Assembly (NCBI GenBank): GCA_007124075.1
Contig: SLFV01000055.1
Span: 1-18,381, forward strand
DNA from: Roseimaritima sp.
GTDB taxonomy: Bacteria; Planctomycetota; Planctomycetia; Pirellulales; Pirellulaceae
Direction of reading: 5' to 3'
DNA: 18,381 nucleotides
Made by a program: the position numbers and the translations under genes. The notes under the pieces were generated by a model, which was not told the DNA's origin, searched no databases, and saw only the letters and a program-made list of their open reading frames with translations. Of this stretch, positions 1 to 6,958 are shown one piece after another (the stretch's first letter is position 1; the number at the start of each line of letters is the position of its first letter).

Positions 1-217
1 GATCCACGTACATCGCACAGGCAAGCAAGCCCGCCTCATCGACAATCCGCATTGCCTTGAAACGCCCTTCCCAAAAGCGACCAGTACACTCGTCCTGGCG
101 ATTGGCCATGCGAGCAATCGGTTCGGACAAGGCGCGCAATCTGACAGGATGCTTAGTTCCGCCGGGAAGATCGATCCATCGATCCCGTAGATGGCTTCCT
201 TGATTGGACCCTGCCAT
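1..217 (-). pseudogene. REP-type (Y1/IS200-like) transposase remnant, C-terminal part, cut by window edge
   Basis: Translating the minus strand in the frame open from about 292 down to 1 gives LSEPIARMANRQDE, then CTGRFWEGRFK, then DEAGLLACAMYVD. These match what I recall of the C-terminal conserved block of REP-associated Y1 transposases common in planctomycetes and gammaproteobacteria; the usual next residues (LNPIRA) would lie beyond the window start. The family match covers only about positions 1-135. Residues upstream (RWIDLPGGTKHPV and before) do not resemble the usual block that ends in a SWFMR-like motif, and the catalytic HxH and Tyr regions are absent. The first in-frame ATG is at 217. 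I infer a truncated or rearranged remnant. It could instead be a divergent family member with a different N-terminus, so 'pseudogene' is a judgement. Confidence 0.5.
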
Positions 218-306
218 GCATCGCGTCGTTGACGTTAGGTATGGTTCAAAATCCGTGGCTGAAAAGATAGATTCTAGGACGGTCGGCAGGTCCTAATCTA
301 ACTTGT

Positions 307-344
307 CCGGCTTGGTGCGGCGGGAAGAGCCGGGCCCGTTTTTT
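307..344 (+). terminator. Weak terminator-like hairpin with T-run upstream of purC
   Basis: CCGGCT (307-312) pairs with AGCCGG (328-333), leaving a 15-nt loop. It is followed by GCCCG and a run of six T (339-344), then more T (347-353). This resembles an intrinsic terminator on the + strand, but the loop is long, the T-run is offset, and no + strand gene is visible upstream. It could equally be part of the purC leader. Confidence 0.2.
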
Positions 345-385
345 GGTTTTTTTCGACTCGTTTCGTTCATTGAGCCCGCGATAAT

Positions 386-1267
386 ATGACGTATCAAATG
401 GATGCCGCAGGTGCGCTGCTGGCGACAGATCTGCCGTTCCCGAAGCGTTCAGGGAAGGTCCGCGATGTATACGACATGGGTGACCGACTGTTGATCGTCA
501 GCACCGATCGCATCAGCGCGTTTGATTGGATTCTTCCGGTGGGGATTCCCGGCAAAGGCACCTTGCTGACGCAGATGAGCGAATTTTGGTTCGGTTTCCT
601 CGATTTCCCCAATCATTTTCTCAGCAGTCAGGTTCCCGATGAACTGGGTTCACAACTGGAGGTAGGGCCTTTGCAAGGTCGGGTGATGGTCGTCCGCAAG
701 GCCCAAGTGGTGCCGTTCGAGTGCGTTGCCCGCGGCTATCTGGAGGGTAGCGGGTGGCAAGAATACCAGGCAAACCGGGTCGTCTGCGGAATCGAATTAC
801 CCGCGGACTTGCAACACTGCAGCAGGTTGCCGCAACCGATTTTCACGCCTGCAACGAAAGCCGAAACGGGACACGACATGAACGTTGGCTTGCCGGTTCT
901 GGTGCAAGAACTGGGTGAAGAACTGGCGACACGACTGCGCGACTGCACGTTGGACCTGTACAGCCGCGCTGCTACGCATGCTGCCCAGCGCGGGATCATC
1001 ATCGCCGATACAAAATTCGAATTCGGCTTGCTGGCCGATCAATTGCTGTTGGTCGATGAAGCATTGACTCCGGATAGTTCGCGGTTCTGGTCGGCAGATG
1101 ATTACCAACCGGGACGGTCGCAGGATTCGTTTGACAAACAATTTGTCCGCCAATGGCTTAGCCAAACCGACTGGGACAAGAACAGTCCACCACCAGCATT
1201 ACCGGAGAAAATCGTGAAGCGGACCAAGCAAAAGTACCAGGAGGCACACGACCGCCTAGTCTCGTAG
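386..1267 (+). CDS. purC: Phosphoribosylaminoimidazole-succinocarboxamide synthase (SAICAR synthetase)
   Basis: This cytosolic enzyme (EC 6.3.2.6) joins CAIR with aspartate using ATP to give SAICAR in de novo purine synthesis. Landmarks visible in the 293 residues are the N-terminal nucleotide-binding strand region KRSGKVRDVYD (20-30), SAFDWILPVGIPGKG (44-58), the family signature region PFECVARGYLEGSGW (110-124), TPATKAETGHDMN (154-166), and the second signature ADTKFEFG (207-214). The length fits the longer PurC type with extra C-terminal residues rather than the roughly 240-residue short type. The start is the ATG at 386; no clear Shine-Dalgarno is seen, and an in-frame ATG at 398 is an alternative, but residues before the KRSGKVRDVYD motif fit the longer form. 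A 53-nt gap separates it from the downstream hydrolase on the same strand, which suggests cotranscription. Family identification is very secure. Confidence 0.97.
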   Translation: MTYQMDAAGALLATDLPFPKRSGKVRDVYDMGDRLLIVSTDRISAFDWILPVGIPGKGTLLTQMSEFWFGFLDFPNHFLSSQVPDELGSQLEVGPLQGRVMVVRKAQVVPFECVARGYLEGSGWQEYQANRVVCGIELPADLQHCSRLPQPIFTPATKAETGHDMNVGLPVLVQELGEELATRLRDCTLDLYSRAATHAAQRGIIIADTKFEFGLLADQLLLVDEALTPDSSRFWSADDYQPGRSQDSFDKQFVRQWLSQTDWDKNSPPPALPEKIVKRTKQKYQEAHDRLVS

Positions 1268-1320
1268 AAGATCTGCCGCAGAAAAATAAATGGTCCACAC
1301 AAAGGAAAGGGGGAAACGCA

Positions 1321-2301
1321 GTGAGGCATTCGGTTACCAGCTTTCGACCCAGACGGCTACTGGGTGGTGGCCATCGCCAAACGATTTGGGCTGCACTGCA
1401 AAAGCCTCCGCCAGTGACGTGGCAAACCAAGACTGTCCGACTGACGCTCCGCGATGGTGACCATGCGGTCCTGCACGATGATCAACCTTCGGAATGGCAG
1501 CCTGGTTCGCCATCGCTGCTGTTGCTGCACGGCCTCTGTGGCAGCCACGCCTCCAGCTACATGGTACGGCTGGCGTTGGAATTTTATCGTCATGGTGTCC
1601 GTACTTTTCGAATGGACATGCGCGGGTGCGGTGCCGCCGCGTCGCTGTCAGAAAGCGTGACGCATGCCGGTCGGGGCGAAGATGCCTTGGATGCTTTGCA
1701 CTGGATTGCCCAGCAAACTGAACGGGGGCCATTACTTGCGATCGGGGTCTCCCTGGGTGGCAATCAATTGCTGCGGGCAGTCGGCACACTGTCCAGCGAG
1801 GACGCAATCGGTGATATCGTGCGTTCTCGTATGCAACGTGTCGTCACGATTGCTCCACCAATCGATTTACTGCGCTGCAGCCAGCACATGCTGCGTCCAG
1901 GTTTGCGACCGTACCATTGGTATTTCGTCAGTCAACTGCTGCGGCGCGTCCCCCCCAAAGTCCGCCAAAGCCCAGCGTTCGCGCAGCTTGATCTGCGCAG
2001 ACGCCCGCGGACGATCTTTGAACTGGATGACCGGATCACCGCACCATTGGCGGGATTTCAGGATGCCGTTGACTACTATCAACAATGCTCGTCGACGGAC
2101 TTACTACGCTGTGTGGAAGTGCCCACGTTGGTCCTGGCCAGCGAGGATGACCCCTTGATTCCGGTTGCTATTTTTCAGGACGCCATGCCGTCCTCCCAGG
2201 TTGACATTCAGATCTCCCACAAGGGAGGCCACGCGGGCTACCTTTGCAATCACGGAAATCGTTGGCTGGACGGTTTGCTGATCAGGTGGCTACTCGCCTG
2301 A
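1321..2301 (+). CDS. Alpha/beta-fold hydrolase, YheT/ABHD1-3-like
   Basis: This 326-residue predicted serine hydrolase has an unknown substrate; related bacterial YheT proteins are usually called putative carboxylesterases. The N-terminal GGGHRQTIWAAL (15-26) matches the family's 'GpHxQTi' entry motif. It is followed by LLLLHGLCGSHASSY (66-80) with the oxyanion-region HG, and by RMDMRGCGAA (97-106). The nucleophile elbow is GVSLGG with Ser144. The acid is probably in SEDDPLIP (Asp276 or Asp277), and the base is His304 in KGGHAGY. No signal peptide is seen, so it is probably cytosolic. The start codon is GTG at 1321, preceded by a purine-rich AGGAAAGGGGG at good spacing, which supports this start. 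It lies 53 nt after purC and may be in its operon; there is no known functional link. A C7 run near 1950 leaves the frame intact. Confidence 0.9.
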   Translation: MRHSVTSFRPRRLLGGGHRQTIWAALQKPPPVTWQTKTVRLTLRDGDHAVLHDDQPSEWQPGSPSLLLLHGLCGSHASSYMVRLALEFYRHGVRTFRMDMRGCGAAASLSESVTHAGRGEDALDALHWIAQQTERGPLLAIGVSLGGNQLLRAVGTLSSEDAIGDIVRSRMQRVVTIAPPIDLLRCSQHMLRPGLRPYHWYFVSQLLRRVPPKVRQSPAFAQLDLRRRPRTIFELDDRITAPLAGFQDAVDYYQQCSSTDLLRCVEVPTLVLASEDDPLIPVAIFQDAMPSSQVDIQISHKGGHAGYLCNHGNRWLDGLLIRWLLA

Positions 2302-2344
2302 AGGTCAGCCAGATTGAAAGTTATGCCCCTTCGCCTACCTGCCC

Positions 2345-2367
2345 TCCCCGACCACGCGAGTCGGGGA
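2345..2367. terminator. Perfect 8-bp hairpin between convergent genes
   Basis: TCCCCGAC (2345-2352) and GTCGGGGA (2360-2367) form a perfect GC-rich 8-bp stem with the 7-nt loop CACGCGA. It lies in the 95-nt gap between the hydrolase stop (+) and the stop of the exported TPR protein (-). That position suits a two-way terminator or an mRNA 3'-end stabiliser. There is no flanking T-run on either strand, so it does not meet the classic intrinsic terminator form. Confidence 0.45.
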
Positions 2368-2396
2368 CGTGCGGCAACGCATTTCTGACCGAGTCC

Positions 2397-3647
2397 TTAG
2401 TTCGCAAACGGATCGTCATCCATATCCATGGTGTCGTCAGCGGATGGGTCCGCATTGTCGGCAGCCGCCGAAGCGGGTGCCATCGCGTCATCATCTGCGA
2501 AGGGATCACCAGCATCATCGGCGGCTGGCTGAGCATTCATTTCATCATCCGCCACAAAGGGATCCCCGTTGTCGGCTGGCGCGTCCGCAGACGGTGCATC
2601 GTCCATTGCGTCAAAAGCACCGAAGGGATCTTCGCCATCGGTGTCCGCCGGATCGGCCGCCGGTTGGGCTGCCGGGGCTGGGGCACCAAAGGGATCCCCG
2701 TTGTCCGCTGGCGCGTCCGCAGACGGTGCATCATCCATTGCGTCAAAAGCACCGAAGGGATCTTCGCCATCGGTGTCCGCCGGATCGGCCGTCGGTTGGG
2801 CTGCCGGGGCTGGGGCGTCGCCACCATCAAGCCCCGCCGGGACAACCCCCATCCCTCCTGCCGGTGCTGGCGCGGCACCGAAGGGATCCGCATCATCCTC
2901 GCCCGCAGCGGGCATGGCGTCGTTAGCACCCCCGAAAGGATCGGCACCAAAGGGGTCAGCACCGCCAGCGGGCGGTGCGCCAAACATGTCATCATCACCT
3001 GCCGCAGGCTGGGCACCAAACATGTCGTCCGAAGCGGATTCCGCAGGTGCCGGCGCGGCCACATCTTCCGCAAGTGGATCGCCGATCGCATCGGGGGACG
3101 CGACACTGGCCTCTCCGACAGCCAATGGGTCATCGCCAAAAGGATCCTCCTCCGTCGTGGCGGCTTGTGCGGCGGTCGGTGGCGGCAAAACCGGCCGCGT
3201 GGGCGCGGTGGCACGCGGGGAGTCCGCCCCGTCGCCGTACCGAGCACGAGCCCGGCTGGTCGCCTTGGCCATCTCCTCCAGGCGGACTTCTTGGCGAATC
3301 GCTTCGATTTGCATTCGACGCGTGCCTTGCACACGCGCTAAGGCGCGTCCGACCGTCGAACTCGCTCCCTGAATTGTCTCCAACCTTGCTCCCTCGCGGT
3401 AATCATCCCGAGCCTCCGATGGACGCCCTGAGCCTTCGAAGACCAGTCCTCTGAAGAAATAAACACGCGGGTCTTTCGATCCGCCGTCAATCGCCATCGA
3501 CAAATACCGCTCCGCGTCGATGTAATTACCCGAATTGAAGCTGTGGACGCCACGACCGTACATTTCGGCCAAGACGTTGCTTTGTGCACTGGCCGCGGGC
3601 GGCATCAGGAAAGCAACGCAAGTCAACACTAATGAAGCCCGAAACAT
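2397..3647 (-). CDS. Exported TPR protein with acidic, DPF-motif-rich repetitive tail
   Basis: I do not recognise a named family. The 416-residue product begins with a signal peptide (FRASLVLTCVAFLMPPAASA, cleavage after about residue 21). Two TPR-like helix pairs follow at roughly 28-92, with GNYIDAERYLSMAI and DPRVYFFRGLVFEGSG as markers. Next is a charged helix at about 105-136, and residues 140-416 are low-complexity, rich in Asp, Ala, Pro and Gly. The tail carries ten DPF motifs (mostly DPFG or DPFA, the last in the final five residues), plus two DMFGA and several DPL/DPS variants. Part of the tail is a 44-residue unit repeated in tandem. It probably acts outside the cytoplasmic membrane, with the TPRs as a protein-binding platform and the tail as a flexible acidic linker or ligand. 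A purine-rich GGGGGTACCC precedes the ATG at 3647. Long antisense frames over it are GC-driven shadows. Confidence 0.8.
   Translation of the reverse strand: MFRASLVLTCVAFLMPPAASAQSNVLAEMYGRGVHSFNSGNYIDAERYLSMAIDGGSKDPRVYFFRGLVFEGSGRPSEARDDYREGARLETIQGASSTVGRALARVQGTRRMQIEAIRQEVRLEEMAKATSRARARYGDGADSPRATAPTRPVLPPPTAAQAATTEEDPFGDDPLAVGEASVASPDAIGDPLAEDVAAPAPAESASDDMFGAQPAAGDDDMFGAPPAGGADPFGADPFGGANDAMPAAGEDDADPFGAAPAPAGGMGVVPAGLDGGDAPAPAAQPTADPADTDGEDPFGAFDAMDDAPSADAPADNGDPFGAPAPAAQPAADPADTDGEDPFGAFDAMDDAPSADAPADNGDPFVADDEMNAQPAADDAGDPFADDDAMAPASAAADNADPSADDTMDMDDDPFAN
2556..2819. repeat. 132-bp in-frame tandem duplication inside the DPF-rich tail
   Basis: Copy 1 is 2556-2687 and copy 2 is 2688-2819. 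Aligned by eye they differ at only 5 of 132 positions, two of them at the very end. The unit is 44 codons, so the frame is kept, and each copy adds two DPF motifs (EDPFGAFDAMDD and DNGDPF). The near identity suggests a recent duplication or ongoing homogenisation. Confidence 0.93.
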
Positions 3648-3826
3648 ACGGGTACCCCCAAATGGATCAGTGGAAACAGGGATCGATGAAACAAAGCGTG
3701 AACCGACGCTAACGCCCCATCATACTAATTGTATCGCCTACCGATGGCAATTCTCGTGAAAAGATCGACTTTTACCTGCCGGAATGTGGCGTTCCTATCA
3801 TTCGCCGATGGTGAATAAGCTGCGGG

Positions 3827-5077
3827 TTACCGCGAGCCAGGCTTGCCAATCTCAAACCTCCGCTGGAAACAGTTCAGATGCGTTTGCGCCACCGCTGCGC
3901 GGGCGAGCTGACCCGCATTTTTCGCGGCGGTGACCAGCGATTTCAGCAGCGGCCCGCAATCGATCAAATTGGGCAGACCGACGTCCCAACCGGCGTGCAT
4001 CCAATAGTCGTAAGCGGCACCCCAGTCGCCCACCGCTGCGGCTTGCTGGGCGAGGTCATGCCAAAAACGCCCAATCGCGTCCAGTCGCTGTTTTCCGGAT
4101 GTCCCACGGTACAACTGCCAATACTGATATCCCGAGGGTTCGATCGGTCGTGCGGTGACAGCGTCAACCTGCGCCGCATCCTGCAGGCTTTGAATCAGCG
4201 CCGGCTGGCAATCAGCCAAGGAGAGCATCCGGTTACAAGCGTACTTTTCTGCTATTTCTTCCCCAAGTGAAATCCGGAAACGGACAGCTTGTTCGGTAAA
4301 CACCGACGCGAATAACGCTTGTTTGTACGCCTGCCAGGCGATCGACCAGTCTTGTCGTTGTTCCGCCAGCCACCCTATGCGATGGAACGGCCAGGCCAGG
4401 TCGCGGCGCTGCTGGGCAACCGCTTGGGCATGTGCCAGCAACGACTGCCACGACTGCTGCTGATGGTGATGCAACATGACTTCGGCACGCAACGAAACAC
4501 TGGCAATGTCCAGTTCCAGCAACTGTTCCATCACCGCAATCGCCTGACCGTCCCCTGCAGCGTCGACGATTTCAACCCAACGTTCGCCATTAGCGCCCAG
4601 TTGCGGGACCGCCCACGCGACATGCGGGTCATCAGTCACACTGTGGCGGAGCGGCTGCGCTGGGACGGCATGCCGGTGCTGCAATCCAGACAAACGGTCG
4701 CGTGCGTACTGAAAAAGAATCGCTTCGGGCAGGTTTTTACCCCAGGGGATCCAGTCGCCACCACCGTGGTACCAATGGACAATTTCGCTAACAGTGTCGT
4801 CCGGGCTGATTCGCAAGCAGAGCCAATCGCCGTAATCGTCCCCCAAGATCGGCAGCAGGTCGGGAGGCATTAAGCCGGGCCAGATTGGTTCGGGGGCGAA
4901 TTGCAGTAAACTATTCGCTGAAACCGGCTGACAGAACTCGCCACTGCCTTGAATGATCCATTGGCGTGTATTGAGCCAGTCCCGCAACGTCATATCGCAG
5001 CGGAGAGCGTATCGTTCGCAAATCAATGTCGCCCAGTCTTGGGAGCCATTGGCAGGAAATTCAACAAGATCGCTCAA
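3827..5077 (-). CDS. SUKH (SMI1/KNR4)-type domain protein with helical C-terminal half
   Basis: The 416-residue product has no signal peptide. Residues about 15-125 resemble a SUKH/SMI1-KNR4 domain: PPDLLPILGDDYGDWLCLRI (71-90) gives the typical 'llPI..D..G..lcl' core strand pair, followed by SEIVHWYHGG (97-106). Residues about 170-400 are helix-rich, with a TPR-like stretch HRIGWLAEQRQDWSIAWQAY near the middle. SUKH proteins are known both as immunity proteins against secreted toxins and as housekeeping proteins in larger multidomain forms. No toxin gene is adjacent, and the long C-terminal region argues against a small dedicated immunity protein. The first codon is TTG, just after an in-frame stop, with no clear Shine-Dalgarno. 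The next in-frame ATG (residue 29, about 4993) is a serious alternative and would cut into the domain start. The name rests on motif recognition only. Confidence 0.65.
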   Translation of the reverse strand: MSDLVEFPANGSQDWATLICERYALRCDMTLRDWLNTRQWIIQGSGEFCQPVSANSLLQFAPEPIWPGLMPPDLLPILGDDYGDWLCLRISPDDTVSEIVHWYHGGGDWIPWGKNLPEAILFQYARDRLSGLQHRHAVPAQPLRHSVTDDPHVAWAVPQLGANGERWVEIVDAAGDGQAIAVMEQLLELDIASVSLRAEVMLHHHQQQSWQSLLAHAQAVAQQRRDLAWPFHRIGWLAEQRQDWSIAWQAYKQALFASVFTEQAVRFRISLGEEIAEKYACNRMLSLADCQPALIQSLQDAAQVDAVTARPIEPSGYQYWQLYRGTSGKQRLDAIGRFWHDLAQQAAAVGDWGAAYDYWMHAGWDVGLPNLIDCGPLLKSLVTAAKNAGQLARAAVAQTHLNCFQRRFEIGKPGSR

Positions 5078-5626
5078 AACAGCGTATTTTCACACCAGAG
5101 ATGACGCCACAGAAAAGAACCCACCCGCCTTTAGCAGCGTGCAAATGGGCTGACACACCCCAAACTGGAAGCGCAAGCTAAGGGCCGACGCTCATTGGTT
5201 GCAATCGCCGCGCACTGGCATTTCCGAGTTTGACCCCGTGCTGGCCTGATTCGCAAGAACAGCGCAAGGAGCTACTGTGTAGCCTAATCAGCAACGACCA
5301 CCAAGTGCAATGCCGGACTGAGAGATCGTCAAATCCTGCGATGACAAGCATCCCGAAACAACGCCGTGGTACCGCTCCGGGTTGTAACAGCAACTCATGA
5401 AGCAGCACAACCGAATTTGCGAGCCCTGGCAATTTGCGAGCCCTGACAAAAAGCAACCGCTCTAACGTCAATGAGCGTGGACATTTCGTAGTTTTTCGCG
5501 ACTGCGGGATACGACCGCCGCGCTACCAGACCACACTGAAACCAAGCTCGCGTATAGTACAGTCTACGGCGAGCAGCGACCCAGCATAGCGGATACATCG
5601 GCTTTGCTAAGCCCATGCGCCACGCA
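5078..5626. other. 549-nt intergenic region without a convincing gene
   Basis: This gap separates the SUKH-type gene from the sigma factor gene, both on the minus strand, so it should hold the former's promoter and the latter's 3' end. Short frames inside (for example 5178-5471 minus) have Cys/Arg/Leu-rich, uneven composition and no motif, and I do not believe them. Recognisable content is limited to a 17-bp tandem duplication (5414-5447) and two small hairpins next to the sigma factor stop (5600-5627). No tRNA or riboswitch fold was seen. Confidence 0.6.
5414..5447. repeat. 17-bp direct tandem repeat, two copies
   Basis: AATTTGCGAGCCCTGGC (5414-5430) is followed immediately by AATTTGCGAGCCCTGAC (5431-5447). 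The copies differ at one base. They lie in the non-coding gap and are most simply a replication-slippage duplication. Confidence 0.9.
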
Positions 5627-5627
5627 T
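5600..5627 (-). terminator. Pair of short hairpins at the sigma factor 3' end
   Basis: Read on the minus strand just past the sigma factor stop, ATGCG-TGG-CGCAT (5627-5615) is followed by GGCTT-AGCA-AAGCC (5613-5600). Both stems are 5 bp and perfect. There is no T-run afterwards, and the first stem overlaps the last base of the stop codon. This is a possible transcript end at low confidence. Confidence 0.25.
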
Positions 5628-6745
5628 CACGACGGTTGGTCCACGGGGCTCCACTCCTGGTATCCAGCCTTTTGGGCCATCGTCGTCAATTTATCGAGGG
5701 CTCGTTTTTCCAATTGCCGAACACGCTCTTTCGACACCCCCAACCGATCGGCCAAACTTTGCAGCGTATGAACGCGCCGATGCCCACCCAGTGCAAAGCG
5801 AGCGCGAATGATCAACTTCTCCCGTCGGTCTAAATCCCCCAGCATCGTTGACAATCGGGCGCGGAGCAAATGCCATCGACCTTCACTCATGTTCGGCTGC
5901 CGAATTTCGTCGCTGACATCAATTTCCATGTCCTGTAAACCGCTGCAAACTTTCTGACGATCCTCCTGGGTCGTAACCACACTGCGATACGCATCGCGGC
6001 GGACAACCTGGGTAGCATAAGTACTGAATCGGAAGCCACGATCGAAATCGAACTTGTCAGCCGCTCGCATGAGCGCCACAATCCCGTCGCTCAGCAGATC
6101 CTCGAACGGATTATGCTGATTGACAAATTTCTTAACGATCGAAAAGACCAATCGCAAATTCGCCTCGACGATTCGATCGCGATGCCAATCCGCAAGAAAT
6201 AACAACCTACGATAAAGTTCGATCCGCTGTTTCGAAGGCCGCCTTGCGTCGAGCAAACTGCGATGCATGTTTGCCTGCTGACGCAGGAAATTCATTCGCT
6301 CAAACAGCATGGTCTCCTGCTCGGGCTTCAGCAACGCAGCTTCGCACAACCGCCCGAGGTGGCGTGGCAAATCGGCCATCCGATCCCCGCGCAGCTTTTC
6401 CGGTCTTGGGGGACTCAGGTTCAACTCCTGGAGAAAGATCGTGTTGCCCCGCTGAGGACTTTGGAACTCACGATTGCTTATAAAGCTCAATTCCTCTCGT
6501 TGCAATTCGGTGACCAGCTTTTTCAAAGTTTCCGCGTCTAGGTCGCGTGTTAGCGAACCGGATTGCTCGAAAGCTTCGTTTGCTGCTACTAACTCTGATG
6601 ACTTTAACCAAGCGGGGCGAAGCGACAAGTGCGCGTTAGCCATGATTGCTTTCCAGGAAAGGGGTGGTGTGATCGCAGCCCAAATACGTCCAAAACATTC
6701 AATTCGACCATATTTGTACCGGGCTAGCCGAAGACAATCAACCAT
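5627..6745 (-). CDS. Sigma-70-family RNA polymerase sigma factor, atypical
   Basis: From the ATG at 6745 the product is 372 residues. The layout is an unfamiliar N-terminal extension (1-120), a region 1.2-like stretch (LPRHLGRLCEAALLKPEQE, about 126-144), and region 2 (about 192-255) with IVEANLRLVFSIVKKFV, DLLSDGIVALMRAADKFD and RGFRFSTYAT. After a short linker comes region 4 (about 305-357) with the HTH SLADRLGVSKERVRQLEKRA. Region 4 and the FDFDRGFRFSTYAT block make family membership secure. Two oddities stand out. The Trp-Trp pair that normally follows STYAT in primary sigma factors is Gln-Val here (TYATQVVRRDAYR). Region 3 is shortened to about 50 residues between regions 2 and 4. It is therefore probably an alternative factor, not the housekeeping one. 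The start is set by a strong GGAGG 5 nt upstream; an in-frame ATG at 6643, preceded by GGAAAG, would give 338 residues and is the main alternative. It is divergent from the HTH/B12-fold regulator. Confidence 0.88.
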   Translation of the reverse strand: MVDCLRLARYKYGRIECFGRIWAAITPPLSWKAIMANAHLSLRPAWLKSSELVAANEAFEQSGSLTRDLDAETLKKLVTELQREELSFISNREFQSPQRGNTIFLQELNLSPPRPEKLRGDRMADLPRHLGRLCEAALLKPEQETMLFERMNFLRQQANMHRSLLDARRPSKQRIELYRRLLFLADWHRDRIVEANLRLVFSIVKKFVNQHNPFEDLLSDGIVALMRAADKFDFDRGFRFSTYATQVVRRDAYRSVVTTQEDRQKVCSGLQDMEIDVSDEIRQPNMSEGRWHLLRARLSTMLGDLDRREKLIIRARFALGGHRRVHTLQSLADRLGVSKERVRQLEKRALDKLTTMAQKAGYQEWSPVDQPS

Positions 6746-6750
6746 TCTCG

Positions 6751-6757
6751 CCTCCTT
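6751..6757 (-). promoter_or_regulatory. Strong ribosome binding site fixing the sigma factor start
   Basis: On the minus strand a run of seven A ends in AAGGAGG, then CGAGA, then ATG (6745-6743). This is a near-perfect Shine-Dalgarno at 5-nt spacing. It is much the best such site seen in the window and favours the upstream start over the ATG at 6643. Confidence 0.7.
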
Positions 6758-6884
6758 TTTTTGTGATTTCGTTAAATCCGGCCAGCTCACCCATCAGCCC
6801 AACATGCTACAAACCATGAAAATGCAACGAATAGGGGAGCTTCGTCAATTTCTCCAGACCGGTGGTCGGCGGTGGTTTCGGGGC

Positions 6885-6935
6885 TATACTTAAAACGTTC
6901 AAATCGTTCGCTGCGTGGGACGCGGACGAACGTTT
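6885..6935 (+). promoter_or_regulatory. Candidate promoter and operator: -10-like box plus 8-bp inverted repeat
   Basis: TATACT (6885-6890) resembles a -10 box; no good -35 was found at 17-18 bp spacing. Immediately downstream is a perfect inverted repeat, AAACGTTC (6893-6900) and GAACGTTT (6928-6935), with centres 35 bp apart. A further CGTTCG (6905-6910) also pairs with CGAACG (6927-6932). It sits in the 213-nt divergent region, 24 bp before the HTH regulator's start. It could be an operator for that regulator or a stem-loop in its leader. Confidence 0.4.
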
Positions 6936-6958
6936 CTTCGGGAGCTAATTTTGGTGCC

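Noticed and set aside
2556..2819. Tandem 132-bp units as a possible CRISPR-like array
   Set aside because: Only two units with no spacers, wholly in frame within a coding sequence; it is a protein repeat.
2244..3372. Long + strand open frames antisense to the DPF-rich protein
   Set aside because: They are highly repetitive Arg/Gly or Ser/Ala/Gly shadows of the codon-biased, repetitive minus-strand gene. The minus-strand frame has a signal peptide, TPRs and a coherent tail.
5178..5471. 97-codon minus-strand frame in the intergenic gap
   Set aside because: No motif, odd composition, no ribosome binding site seen, and it runs across the non-coding 17-bp tandem repeat.
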